From Candidatus Martarchaeota archaeon (GTDB taxonomy: Archaea > Micrarchaeota > Micrarchaeia > Micrarchaeales > Micrarchaeaceae), in NCBI GenBank assembly GCA_023485745.1, contig JAMCZL010000047.1:1-5189 (forward strand): a stretch of 5,189 nucleotides of DNA, in the 5' to 3' direction. The notes under the pieces are model-generated. The model saw nothing but the letters and a program-made list of their open reading frames with translations, had not been told where the DNA came from and made no database searches. Below are positions 1 through 5,040 of this stretch, in pieces. Position numbers and translations under genes: made by a program. Numbering within the stretch: position 1 is the stretch's first letter; each line of letters starts with the position of its first letter.

Positions 1-674
1 AGAGGTTTTGGCTCTGCCACACCTTTGACAATGAAACCCGCGCGTATGGCAGGCATAATCAGCCCGGAGAATGTCTCTTGATAAGACTTGACCGAATAGC
101 CCCTGAACCATTTAGAGCCGTGCGTTTGATGTGCGAAATAATCGCCTATGACTTCATATTTGTTGCCACTCTTTATATAGCCAAAAAGAGCCTGATTGCG
201 CCCGTTTTTGCTTTTCCTCTCAAGCATGGCATATGCCGGATGTATCTCAGAGAATACAAACCGCCCTCCGGATCTCAGCACTCTATAAGCTTCATTCATT
301 GCAGGATTTATATCGCTCATGTAGTGAAGAACCAGATCGGCGTAGAGCAAGTCAAACTCGTTGCTCTTGAACTTCAGTTTGCTGGCCGACATGACATAGA
401 ATTTTATTCCATTATATTTGCTTTCCGCCTTTTCAATCATGCTCTTTGAGAGGTCCACTCCAATTACGTTCTTAGCGCCTTTCCTCACCATGTATGCGCA
501 TTCGTCCCCGTTTCCGCACCCTATGCATAGAACGCGCTTGCCTTTGACGGTGGCAAGCATTTTGTGTATCGCCGGCTTGTCTTCAAACTGGTGAAATTCA
601 TCGCTTTTAATGGCATTGATATACTTTTCCACGAAGTCTTTATTCTTATAAATCTTCTTTGATAATTGCTTCAT
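1..674 (-). CDS. Class I SAM-dependent methyltransferase (methyltransf_11/UbiE-like), 3' end cut by window
   Basis: 224 residues are readable from the ATG at 674-672 to the left edge, with no stop reached. Seen: a short basic N-terminus, motif I VLCIGCGNG at residues 48-56 (SAM-binding Gly loop), motif II IGVDLS at 71-76 with the acidic D74 expected to hold the SAM ribose, a post-II segment FDLLYADLVLHYM at 107-119, and VLRSGGRFVFSEIHP at 132-146. These follow the usual order of a Rossmann-fold methyltransferase. The tail reaches GFIVKGVAEPKP, which in such enzymes lies near the C-terminus, so probably only a short piece is missing. The substrate cannot be read from sequence; small-molecule methylation is the general expectation. 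The start is supported by a TATA box about 27 nt upstream, implying a leaderless transcript. The gene is cytoplasmic, with no signal peptide or membrane segment. The methyltransferase fold is secure; the specific function is unknown. Confidence 0.9.
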   Translation of the reverse strand, partial: MKQLSKKIYKNKDFVEKYINAIKSDEFHQFEDKPAIHKMLATVKGKRVLCIGCGNGDECAYMVRKGAKNVIGVDLSKSMIEKAESKYNGIKFYVMSASKLKFKSNEFDLLYADLVLHYMSDINPAMNEAYRVLRSGGRFVFSEIHPAYAMLERKSKNGRNQALFGYIKSGNKYEVIGDYFAHQTHGSKWFRGYSVKSYQETFSGLIMPAIRAGFIVKGVAEPKP

Positions 675-676
675 TT

Positions 677-694
677 AGACACTTCGAACTGTCT
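677..694. repeat. Imperfect 18-bp dyad between TATA box and start of the methyltransferase (candidate operator)
   Basis: AGACA (677-681), C, TTCGAA (683-688), C, TGTCT (690-694). The sequence is symmetric except for one mismatched position in each half. It fills the space between the TATA box and the predicted transcription start, where a bound repressor would block RNA polymerase. No regulator for it is identified in this window. It could be a chance dyad, although the length and position argue for a site. Confidence 0.45.
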
Positions 695-696
695 TT

Positions 697-704
697 ATTA
701 TATT
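697..704 (-). promoter_or_regulatory. TATA box of the methyltransferase gene
   Basis: On the minus strand this reads AATATAAT, in the context CAATATAATAAAG. Its centre is about 27 nt upstream of the ATG at 674. At the usual archaeal spacing, transcription would begin at or within a base or two of the start codon, so the mRNA would be leaderless. This fits the absence of a GGTGA-type ribosome binding site in front of this gene. Confidence 0.6.
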
Positions 705-910
705 GAAAAACAAGCAATAAAATACATTTTGGTAGCGGATTTACGCATCGCTTGGTTTGGTCTTTGGTGTAAATTGAGGTGCAGGCATGCAATGGAAGAA
801 TCGTCCAACCTTCTTGCAATCATTGAGCCATTCATCAGAGCAGGAGCCCCGCATGGATACCGGCCGCATTAGGCAATGCTGCAAAATCCTCCGATTTCCT
901 TAAAAGGTTT

Positions 911-932
911 CCAAATGCGCCTTCACATTTGG
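911..932 (-). repeat. Inverted repeat / stem-loop downstream of the small Glu/Lys-rich gene
   Basis: CCAAATG (911-917) and CATTTGG (926-932) are perfect 7-bp complements around an 8-nt spacer. Read in the minus direction it lies about 50 nt after the stop of the 983-1204 gene and is followed by AAACCTTTTAAGG. It could be a 3' end or terminator structure. The T run is short, so termination is only a possibility. Confidence 0.4.
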
Positions 933-982
933 GCAGGCCGCCACTGCGCGATGGGGCTTTTGCGTTAGAGTTGAAAGGCAGG

Positions 983-1204
983 TTACAAACCCATCCCGTA
1001 TTCTTCCTCTTCCTGCTTTTCTTGTTCCTTCTCCACTTTCTGTTCGATGGCTTCCTTAGCACGCTTCTCACATTCTTCGGCAGTATATCCTTCACTTTGC
1101 CAAATGTCCAAAAGTTTGTTCGCCCGCTCCAAACCAAACGCCTTGAGCAAGCCCTCCCATGTGCCCTGACTGAGCAAGCCATCTGTCGTGATTTCTTTAG
1201 CCAA
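983..1204 (-). CDS. Small Glu/Lys-rich protein of unknown function (73 aa, TTG start)
   Basis: I do not recognise this gene. The frame runs from a TTG at 1204-1202 to a TAA at 983-985; an in-frame TAG lies 24 nt upstream of the TTG, and there is no in-frame ATG that gives a full-length product. The N-terminal half (residues about 8-40, with WEGLLKAFGLERANKLLDIW) looks like an amphipathic helical segment. Residues 42-68 are dominated by Glu, Lys and Gln and would form a charged helix or coiled coil, ending in YGMGL. No GGTGA site precedes the TTG; only a weak AAGAG is present. It lies 44 nt after the stop of the upstream small gene and may share its transcript. The competing overlapping frame (835-1236, with an ATG at 1236) is Arg/Ser-rich and looks like a shadow. 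The translated composition supports a real protein; the exact start is uncertain. Confidence 0.5.
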   Translation of the reverse strand: MAKEITTDGLLSQGTWEGLLKAFGLERANKLLDIWQSEGYTAEECEKRAKEAIEQKVEKEQEKQEEEEYGMGL

Positions 1205-1248
1205 TAAGTTCTCTTGAGAATCTGGCTACAAAACATTGCCCGTCGAAT

Positions 1249-1500
1249 TTACCCTGGCATAACCCTTATCAGCCTGCCGTTCGGATACTGTATGAAAACC
1301 CTGTCCTGAATTCCGGATTGCTCCTGACCTCCAGAGCGAGTGGAGGGCTGCGCCTTTTCTAGCGCGCTTAATTTGTCCCTGGCAGATTTCAATGCCTCAT
1401 CCTCGGTCTTGTAGGTTTTTTCCTGATAGAATTCTCCTTCGAACGCGTCGTAGACCAATAATTTAAATTTGCCTGGCACGGACTTTGTTTTTGATGTCAT
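1249..1500 (-). CDS. Small protein of unknown function, weakly DUF2188-like (83 aa)
   Basis: The product begins MTSKTKSVPG. Residues 11-30 (KFKLLVYDAFEGEFYQEKTY) look like a beta hairpin, residues 32-50 (TEDEALKSARDKLSALEKA) like a helix, and after a Ser/Gly/Gln linker (52-64) the segment RVFIQYPNGRLIRV (67-80) looks like a final strand pair. This strand-helix-strand layout with a T-x-(D/E)-EA helix start and an NGR-containing last strand resembles DUF2188-type proteins, but the match is loose and the linker would be an insertion. I chose the ATG at 1500 over the GTG at 1509 because a TATA box at about 1525-1537 predicts transcription from about 1505, giving a near-leaderless mRNA. No Shine-Dalgarno sequence is visible. 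Function is unknown; there is no catalytic or metal motif. Confidence 0.65.
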   Translation of the reverse strand: MTSKTKSVPGKFKLLVYDAFEGEFYQEKTYKTEDEALKSARDKLSALEKAQPSTRSGGQEQSGIQDRVFIQYPNGRLIRVMPG

Positions 1501-1524
1501 TCGAATCACAGAAAGATTGGGTCA

Positions 1525-1537
1525 GTTAAATTTTAAG
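1525..1537 (-). promoter_or_regulatory. TATA box for the 83-aa gene, in the gap after the kinase gene
   Basis: On the minus strand the stretch reads GGCTTAAAATTTAAC with a purine-rich AAAGTAAAGG just upstream, resembling a BRE plus TATA box. It begins only a few bases after the kinase stop at 1541. The predicted transcription start is near 1505, just before the ATG at 1500. The 83-aa gene can therefore be transcribed separately from the radical SAM/kinase pair. Confidence 0.5.
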
Positions 1538-1540
1538 CCT

Positions 1541-2140
1541 TTACTTTATTTGCTGTACAACCCGTTCTTTTGAGTTTATTATTTTCATAATTTCTTCAAC
1601 AACTTCATTTTTGCTTTTGCCTCTGGTTGGGACTATGGAATCGAATACCTGCAAGTCTTTCCTTATGTCGAATCCGTAGACCCGTTTGAAAAGTTTTCTG
1701 GTCCCCTCGTCCTTTATCCTTATTGCGTTTAACGCGTTTCTGTATGTAATGTTGTCCCGTGCAGCCACGCGCCTCGCCCTTGTCGCTGCATCTGCCTTCA
1801 GGTATATTTTTATGCCGTTTTTGGCCAGCCATGGCAGGCTCCAGCTGTCTATGACCACGTTGCCCTTCTTGGCCTCCCGCAGGATTATCCTGTCAGAAAC
1901 AACGTCAGGCGGCACCTTATCGTTTAGCCGGCCGATAAACATGTTCATTCCCTCCCTGCTTTCCCAGAAGCCTTCATTATGCATGGTGTTTCTGGTATCA
2001 ACCTTCTTTTTTTCAATAATGTCCCTAAGTATGCTAGAAGGATGTATTATCCTAAGCCCAAGCAGCTCGCCGACCGAATTTGCCGCGGTTGATTTTCCAG
2101 ATCCGGAAAACCCGAATATTATTATTGTCCTGCCGGCCAT
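1541..2140 (-). CDS. Cytidylate-kinase-like P-loop NMP kinase
   Basis: The 199-residue product has a Walker A loop GFSGSGKST at residues 10-18. Its LID-type arginine segment RARRVAARD at 121-129 is followed by an RxK helix and a YGFDIRKDL motif at 155-163. These are arranged as in archaeal cytidylate kinases, where AKKGNVVI and (R/W)-x-x-PW-type segments precede a strand ending in KA. Such enzymes phosphorylate CMP/dCMP with ATP. The NMP-binding region here carries NEGFWESREGMNMF (55-68) and DSWSLPWLA (98-106), so the substrate could differ. The start is the ATG at 2140. A longer frame from 2185 would reach back into the upstream gene in another frame, and its first 15 residues look like non-coding shadow. 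The gene begins 4 nt after the radical SAM stop, and a GTGA site overlapping that stop sits 4 nt before the ATG. The two genes are therefore almost certainly translated from one mRNA. Kinase fold is secure, CMP specificity moderate. Confidence 0.8.
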   Translation of the reverse strand: MAGRTIIIFGFSGSGKSTAANSVGELLGLRIIHPSSILRDIIEKKKVDTRNTMHNEGFWESREGMNMFIGRLNDKVPPDVVSDRIILREAKKGNVVIDSWSLPWLAKNGIKIYLKADAATRARRVAARDNITYRNALNAIRIKDEGTRKLFKRVYGFDIRKDLQVFDSIVPTRGKSKNEVVEEIMKIINSKERVVQQIK

Positions 2141-2144
2141 AGGC

Positions 2145-2148
2145 TCAC
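2145..2148 (-). promoter_or_regulatory. Ribosome binding site of the kinase gene, overlapping the upstream stop codon
   Basis: GTGA followed by GCCT and then ATG (2140). The TGA of this motif is also the stop codon of the radical SAM gene. This favours the ATG at 2140 over the longer open frame and suggests translational coupling between the two genes. Confidence 0.6.
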
Positions 2149-3449
2149 GCTGTTGCACGGTATACGCTCTCCAAAGCCTCGACATTGCTTGAAAAGAACT
2201 GCCTGGCTATCAGATCCCTGAAAAGCAGTCCCTTTTGGGTTAATTTCAATTCGTTGTACGTTTCGTAGGCGCAGCCTGAAGAAAGCATTTCCTTATACAA
2301 TTCCGGAAACGCATTGCCAAATTCTATCCCGAATGCTCTGCTGAATGCACGCATGTCCAGGGATTCTATGTTTCCTATCACGTATCTGCGCATTCTTTCG
2401 TCTTCTGATAGGAAAATGCCTGTCTCCACTGCAAGGCCGTTTGAATTTATTTTGCCCATATACCTTGAGATTGCAGCCCTCCCGTCTAGCCCGTCGTACG
2501 CGTTTCTATAATGGACATTCTGGGCGTAGCTTCTTGCGCCTGCGCCCAAGCCTATAAGGCTGATGCCCTTGAATACCGCATCTTCTTGCACATATCCGCC
2601 ATCTTCAAGCTTGGAATACCGGTTGTGGCAGGACTGAAAATACCCATTTTCAAGGAATTTTTTGCGCGCTATTTCATAGCATTCGTATTTCTGCCTGTTG
2701 CCCATGAGGCCCTCGGGCCTGCGCTTTCCTATCACCGTGCTCGGGATAACCCCCAGCGCGTATACCTCTACGGTATCAGGATCAAGGCCGAGCAACGCGT
2801 CTACCGAATCGGAAAATGTTTTTGTTGTCTGACCCTCTATTCCTATCATCAGGTCGCAGACGATGTTGCCAAAGCGGATCTCTTTCAGTGTCTTTATCGC
2901 ATTTGATGATGCATTTCCCAGGTTGTGCCTGCCCGACATTCTGATCTCGCCATCCGCAAAGGACTCGATCCCTATGCTTACGCGGTTTATTCCAAGGGCC
3001 TTGAACTCCTTGAATTTGTCATATTCCACGGATTCCGGGGTGGCCTCTATGCTGGCCTCCTTTGCAGTGCCCAGCATGTTTCTGTTGGCTTTCTTCAGCG
3101 CGTCCATGATCTCGCCGAGCTCGTTTGGCTGCAGCAAGGAGGGCGTGCCGCCTCCAATGTCGAGTGATATGACCTTTTTATCGCCTAGGATATCCGCATA
3201 CATTTCAATTTCCCTCACAAGGGAGGATACGTAATTCCTTCTCAGCTCCTCGGAATTCAGCGTCTTCAGGTAGCCGCAAAAGGTGCAGAGCTGCCTGCAG
3301 AAAGGTATGTGCACGTACACGTTAACTTCATTTGTGAATTCGGTCTGCGCAATTGAAAACCCTTCCAGTCTTTTGTAGCACCTTGCAGTTGGATACGCGT
3401 ACACTTCCGGTTGGAATTCGCAGCTCCCTATTTTTTCACCGAGTTTCAT
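2145..3449 (-). CDS. HemN/HemW-like radical SAM protein
   Basis: The 434-residue product has YVHIPF followed by the radical SAM cluster motif C51-RQL-C55-TF-C58. The three cysteines ligate a 4Fe-4S cluster that cleaves SAM. Then come GGGTPS at 99-104 (SAM binding), SIEATPES at 133-140, LGINRVSIGIESF at 152-164, CDLMIGIEGQT at 198-208 and GLGAGARSY at 300-308. The C-terminal winged-helix-like HemN_C region includes FGIEFGNAFPEL (373-384) and LTQKGLLFRDLI (403-414). The order and length match the coproporphyrinogen III oxidase-like family. True HemN has CGC at the third cysteine; here it is C-G-Y, so the fourth cysteine is absent, as in HemW (heme chaperone) and in HemN-like methylases of the ChuW/HutW type. 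No heme genes are nearby, so heme synthesis should not be assumed. The ATG at 3449 has a strong GGTGA site 4 nt upstream; the TTG at 3506 and ATG at 3485 lie inside the promoter and were rejected. Confidence 0.88.
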   Translation of the reverse strand: MKLGEKIGSCEFQPEVYAYPTARCYKRLEGFSIAQTEFTNEVNVYVHIPFCRQLCTFCGYLKTLNSEELRRNYVSSLVREIEMYADILGDKKVISLDIGGGTPSLLQPNELGEIMDALKKANRNMLGTAKEASIEATPESVEYDKFKEFKALGINRVSIGIESFADGEIRMSGRHNLGNASSNAIKTLKEIRFGNIVCDLMIGIEGQTTKTFSDSVDALLGLDPDTVEVYALGVIPSTVIGKRRPEGLMGNRQKYECYEIARKKFLENGYFQSCHNRYSKLEDGGYVQEDAVFKGISLIGLGAGARSYAQNVHYRNAYDGLDGRAAISRYMGKINSNGLAVETGIFLSEDERMRRYVIGNIESLDMRAFSRAFGIEFGNAFPELYKEMLSSGCAYETYNELKLTQKGLLFRDLIARQFFSSNVEALESVYRATA

Positions 3450-3453
3450 AGCC

Positions 3454-3458
3454 TCACC
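3454..3458 (-). promoter_or_regulatory. Ribosome binding site that fixes the radical SAM start at 3449
   Basis: GGTGA then GGCT then ATG on the minus strand. It matches the 3' end of archaeal 16S rRNA (AUCACCUCC-type). Spacing is identical to that before the kinase ATG and the TrmB TTG. The longer in-frame starts at 3485 and 3506 have no such site. Confidence 0.7.
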
Positions 3459-3483
3459 AGCACATACTATTATATCTGTTCTC

Positions 3484-3495
3484 ATATAATATAAT
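3484..3495. promoter_or_regulatory. Shared or overlapping TATA element for the divergent radical SAM and TrmB genes
   Basis: ATATAATATAAT reads as a TATA box on both strands. Its centre (about 3489) is about 42 nt from the TrmB TTG at 3532 and about 40 nt from the radical SAM ATG at 3449. A start of transcription 26 nt away would fall near 3516 on plus and 3463 on minus, leaving short leaders that just contain each GGTGA site. A second AT-rich stretch, GATATAATAG on minus (about 3468-3477), lies too close to the minus start to serve that gene. Confidence 0.55.
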
Positions 3496-3496
3496 C

Positions 3497-3518
3497 TGCT
3501 CTCCAATTAAAGAGAGCA
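3497..3518. repeat. Perfect 7-bp inverted repeat, candidate TrmB operator
   Basis: TGCTCTC (3497-3503) and GAGAGCA (3512-3518) are exact complements around the 8-nt spacer CAATTAAA. It lies between the TATA element and the TrmB start, covering the predicted plus-strand transcription start. Its arms touch the TATA element, so a bound protein could also affect the minus-strand promoter. The adjacent TrmB-family gene is the obvious candidate binder. An RNA hairpin is less likely because most of it would not be transcribed. Confidence 0.5.
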
Positions 3519-3522
3519 ATGT

Positions 3523-3528
3523 GGTGAT
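3523..3528 (+). promoter_or_regulatory. Ribosome binding site that selects the TTG start of TrmB
   Basis: GGTGAT precedes the TTG at 3532, with TTAT separating GGTGA from the start. This is the same spacing as the minus-strand neighbours. It supports TTG (3532) over the in-frame ATG at 3547. Confidence 0.65.
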
Positions 3529-3531
3529 TAT

Positions 3532-4272
3532 TTGGACGAAGAACAGATGCTTGCCGAACTTGGTTTCACAAACGCAGAAAGCAGGGTTTATACGGACCTT
3601 TTGAAGTTTGGGGATTCAAAAACAGGTTCCATCATGCAGCGCTCCGGGCTTTACAGCTCAGTGGTGTATAACAGCCTCAAGCACCTGATGGAAGAGGGTT
3701 TTGTCACCTTTTACACAAAGGGCAGGATAAAGTACTTTTCCGCGGTAGACCCGTCAAGGATAGTAGATGCAGAAAAAGAGAGGATGGAGCTTGCAGAGGC
3801 CATGGCGAAGAAGCTCTCGCTTATCAGGAAGGCAACTGAAGAACGCAGCAAAGTTTTCATATTCGAAGGCCGGAAGGCGGTCAGGACAATATTTAACGAC
3901 ATTTTGAGCACCCTGGGCAACGGAGGCGAGCAGCTCGTAATAGGCATCTCGAATACGGGCAGCGGAATGGGCGAATTCATAAGGAGATGGGAGGAAAAAA
4001 GGGTGCGCGGCGGCATAAGAAAAAGGGTGCTTGTATCAAACACATCAAAGGAATGGCTTTCGTATTATGGCATGCAGAAACTGGTAGACATAAGGACAAT
4101 ATCGAATTCGCTTTACATAAACATGTCAATAAACATATATGGCAGCAAGGTTGTCCTGATATTATGGGCTCGCGAGCCAACGTACATATTGATAGAGGGC
4201 AAGGAGATCTCGAAAAATTTCAGGAGCTACTTTGAAATGCTCTGGAGAAAAAGCCAGAGGCCGCGGATTTGA
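3532..4272 (+). CDS. TrmB-family transcriptional regulator
   Basis: The 246-residue product has an N-terminal winged helix-turn-helix at about residues 5-72: LGFTNAESRVYTDLLKFG, then helices SGLYSSVVYNSLKHLMEEG (38-56) and a wing ending KYFSAVDP. This is the TrmB DNA-binding domain. Residues 76-105 are a charged helix that probably forms the dimer coiled coil. The C-terminal part starts VFIFEGRKAVRTIFNDIL (108-125), continues with FIRRWEEKRVRGGIRKRVLVS, and ends with VVLILWAREPTYILIEGKEI and FRSYFEMLWRK. That is the pattern of the TrmB effector/PLD-like domain. Classical TrmB proteins bind sugars, but this short form gives no clue to its ligand. The TTG start follows a GGTGAT site. The gene is divergent from the radical SAM/kinase unit across a compact promoter with an inverted repeat, so self-regulation and control of that unit are likely. 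Family assignment is confident. Confidence 0.9.
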   Translation: MDEEQMLAELGFTNAESRVYTDLLKFGDSKTGSIMQRSGLYSSVVYNSLKHLMEEGFVTFYTKGRIKYFSAVDPSRIVDAEKERMELAEAMAKKLSLIRKATEERSKVFIFEGRKAVRTIFNDILSTLGNGGEQLVIGISNTGSGMGEFIRRWEEKRVRGGIRKRVLVSNTSKEWLSYYGMQKLVDIRTISNSLYINMSINIYGSKVVLILWAREPTYILIEGKEISKNFRSYFEMLWRKSQRPRI

Positions 4273-4289
4273 CCAAAACAAGAATGCTG

Positions 4290-4310
4290 CGGAGCCTGGC
4301 TGCTCCGTTT
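4290..4310 (+). terminator. Possible terminator hairpin after TrmB
   Basis: CGGAGC (4290-4295) and GCTCCG (4302-4307) form a perfect 6-bp GC-rich stem with the loop CTGGCT, followed by TTT. It lies 18 nt after the TrmB stop, in the gap between two converging genes. The T run is short and archaeal termination depends more on T runs than on hairpins, so this is tentative. The rest of the gap (4311-4382) shows nothing clear. Confidence 0.35.
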
Positions 4311-4382
4311 ATGCAATCCGTGCAATAAATTATGGTGCTGGTTGAAACGGCCCGTGCGCCTTGATTGGCCCTGGAATGCAGC

Positions 4383-4748
4383 TCATATCTTTCCGTATAT
4401 TGCGCTGAACTCCATCATCCTCTTTCTTATCTCCTTTGCAGATTTTTCATAGTCTGAAAGCGCCATTGTGCCCTTTTTTGTTATTGAATACTGCTTTCTG
4501 GTTTTTTCCGGTTTGCCTTCTTGGCTATCCGACTTTATGTAGCCGTTGCTTTCAAGCCATTCCAGTGCAGGGTATATTGCTGCGGGGCCCGGTCTCCACA
4601 TGCCTCCTGTCCTTTCGAATATCTGCTCCATGAGCTCGAATCCGTGCATGGGCCTTTCTGACAGGAGCCTGAGCACAAGGGGCCTGAGCAGCCCCTTGGG
4701 CACTATGTCGACCCTGAACGGGCCGCAGTTGCAGTAGCCTCTTGGCAT
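4383..4748 (-). CDS. PadR-family transcriptional regulator with CxC N-terminus
   Basis: The 121-residue product starts MPRGYCNCG, with Cys at residues 6 and 8. The winged helix follows: LLRPLVLRLLSERPMHGFELM (20-40), the family hallmark with the PMHG turn, then RTGGMWRPGPAAIYPALEWLESNGYI (46-71), the recognition helix region, and a wing KTRKQYSITKKG (82-93). A short C-terminal helix (96-119) would be the dimerisation helix, as in short PadR proteins. It is second in an operon, after the metal-ligand-rich small protein, with only a few bases between them. The ATG at 4748 was chosen because GATGA lies 5 nt upstream; an in-frame ATG at 4757 would add MNE but has AAGG directly abutting it. PadR proteins usually repress their own operon, and a 22-bp inverted repeat sits at the operon start. 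The N-terminal cysteines suggest metal or thiol sensing, which is inference. Confidence 0.9.
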   Translation of the reverse strand: MPRGYCNCGPFRVDIVPKGLLRPLVLRLLSERPMHGFELMEQIFERTGGMWRPGPAAIYPALEWLESNGYIKSDSQEGKPEKTRKQYSITKKGTMALSDYEKSAKEIRKRMMEFSAIYGKI

Positions 4749-4761
4749 TTCATTCATCCTT

Positions 4762-5040
4762 TTACTTGGATTCAGATGGCCCCTTCTGGATCTCGTCTAT
4801 GCGCTTGCCTATGAACTTTGCCTGCGCCTCCAGGTCCTCCTTGTATAGCTTGAGCTTTTCTACGAGCTTTTCCCTATGCAAAGGGCCCATTTCATCTGCG
4901 GAGTCCTCCGGTCCGAAGCCCATGCCCATGCCTGCCTTGCGCATTCCCATGCCGCCGTGCATTCTTCCGTGCATGCCTCCGTGCCCTTCGCCGCATCCGC
5001 ATCCGCAGCCATCTTCATCTTCATTCATTTCGTTTTTCAT
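4762..5040 (-). CDS. Small Cys/Gly/His/Met-rich protein, DUF5320-like layout (92 aa)
   Basis: The N-terminal half is acidic for about 10 residues, then GCGCGCGEGH (11-20) with Cys at 12, 14 and 16. A Gly/Met/His run follows (MHG units around 23-29, MGM at 31-33 and 38-40). The second half, from about residue 55 (HREKLVEKLKLYKEDLEAQ onward), is a charged amphipathic helix ending at IDEIQ, likely a coiled coil. A Gly/Met-rich head with a C-terminal helix of this type is the layout of DUF5320-like proteins that often neighbour PadR genes. The Cys, His and Met residues are possible ligands for a metal, so a metal-binding or redox role is reasonable but unproven. It is the first gene of the PadR operon, with GGTGA 6 nt upstream of the ATG. 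No signal peptide or membrane segment is seen, so it is likely cytoplasmic. Confidence 0.85.
   Translation of the reverse strand: MKNEMNEDEDGCGCGCGEGHGGMHGRMHGGMGMRKAGMGMGFGPEDSADEMGPLHREKLVEKLKLYKEDLEAQAKFIGKRIDEIQKGPSESK

Larger units (their letters stand above)
675..982. other. Gene-poor stretch between methyltransferase and small Glu/Lys-rich gene
   Basis: I see no convincing coding region here. It holds the methyltransferase promoter at its left end and an inverted repeat at 911-932. A weak 5-bp stem lies at 884-897 (AAATC, 4-nt loop, GATTT). Open frames on both strands translate to low-quality sequence without recognisable domains. No tRNA-like T-loop or cloverleaf was found. Part of it may be a decayed gene or the 3' untranslated region of the small gene ending at 983. 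Confidence 0.4.

Noticed and set aside
170..222. Possible frameshift in the methyltransferase near the A/T homopolymers
   Set aside because: On careful base-by-base reading (five A at 183-187) the frame stays open through GYIKSGNKYEVIGDYF to the window edge. The apparent stop came from miscounting the homopolymer.
78..449. Plus-strand open frame of 123 codons
   Set aside because: It is antisense to the methyltransferase, whose motifs are clear. The translated sequence shows no domain.
666..872. Plus-strand open frame of 68 codons in the gene-poor stretch
   Set aside because: It has no ribosome binding site or promoter, its composition is odd, and it begins inside the methyltransferase start region.
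835..1236. Minus-strand open frame of 133 codons overlapping the small Glu/Lys-rich gene
   Set aside because: The translation is Arg/Ser/Trp-rich without structure and looks like a shadow of the 983-1204 frame. It was kept as an alternative only because its start is an ATG.
2141..2185. 15-residue N-terminal extension of the kinase
   Set aside because: It overlaps the 3' end of the radical SAM gene in another frame, and P-loop kinases of this type start a few residues before the first strand, as MAGRTIIIF does.
1686..2192. Plus-strand open frame of 168 codons opposite the kinase
   Set aside because: The opposite strand carries a complete P-loop kinase. The hydrophobic, Ser-rich translation is typical of an antisense shadow.
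3450..3506. Longer N-terminus for the radical SAM protein from TTG 3506 or ATG 3485
   Set aside because: These starts fall within the TATA element and the inverted repeat and lack a ribosome binding site. The ATG at 3449 has a perfectly placed GGTGA.
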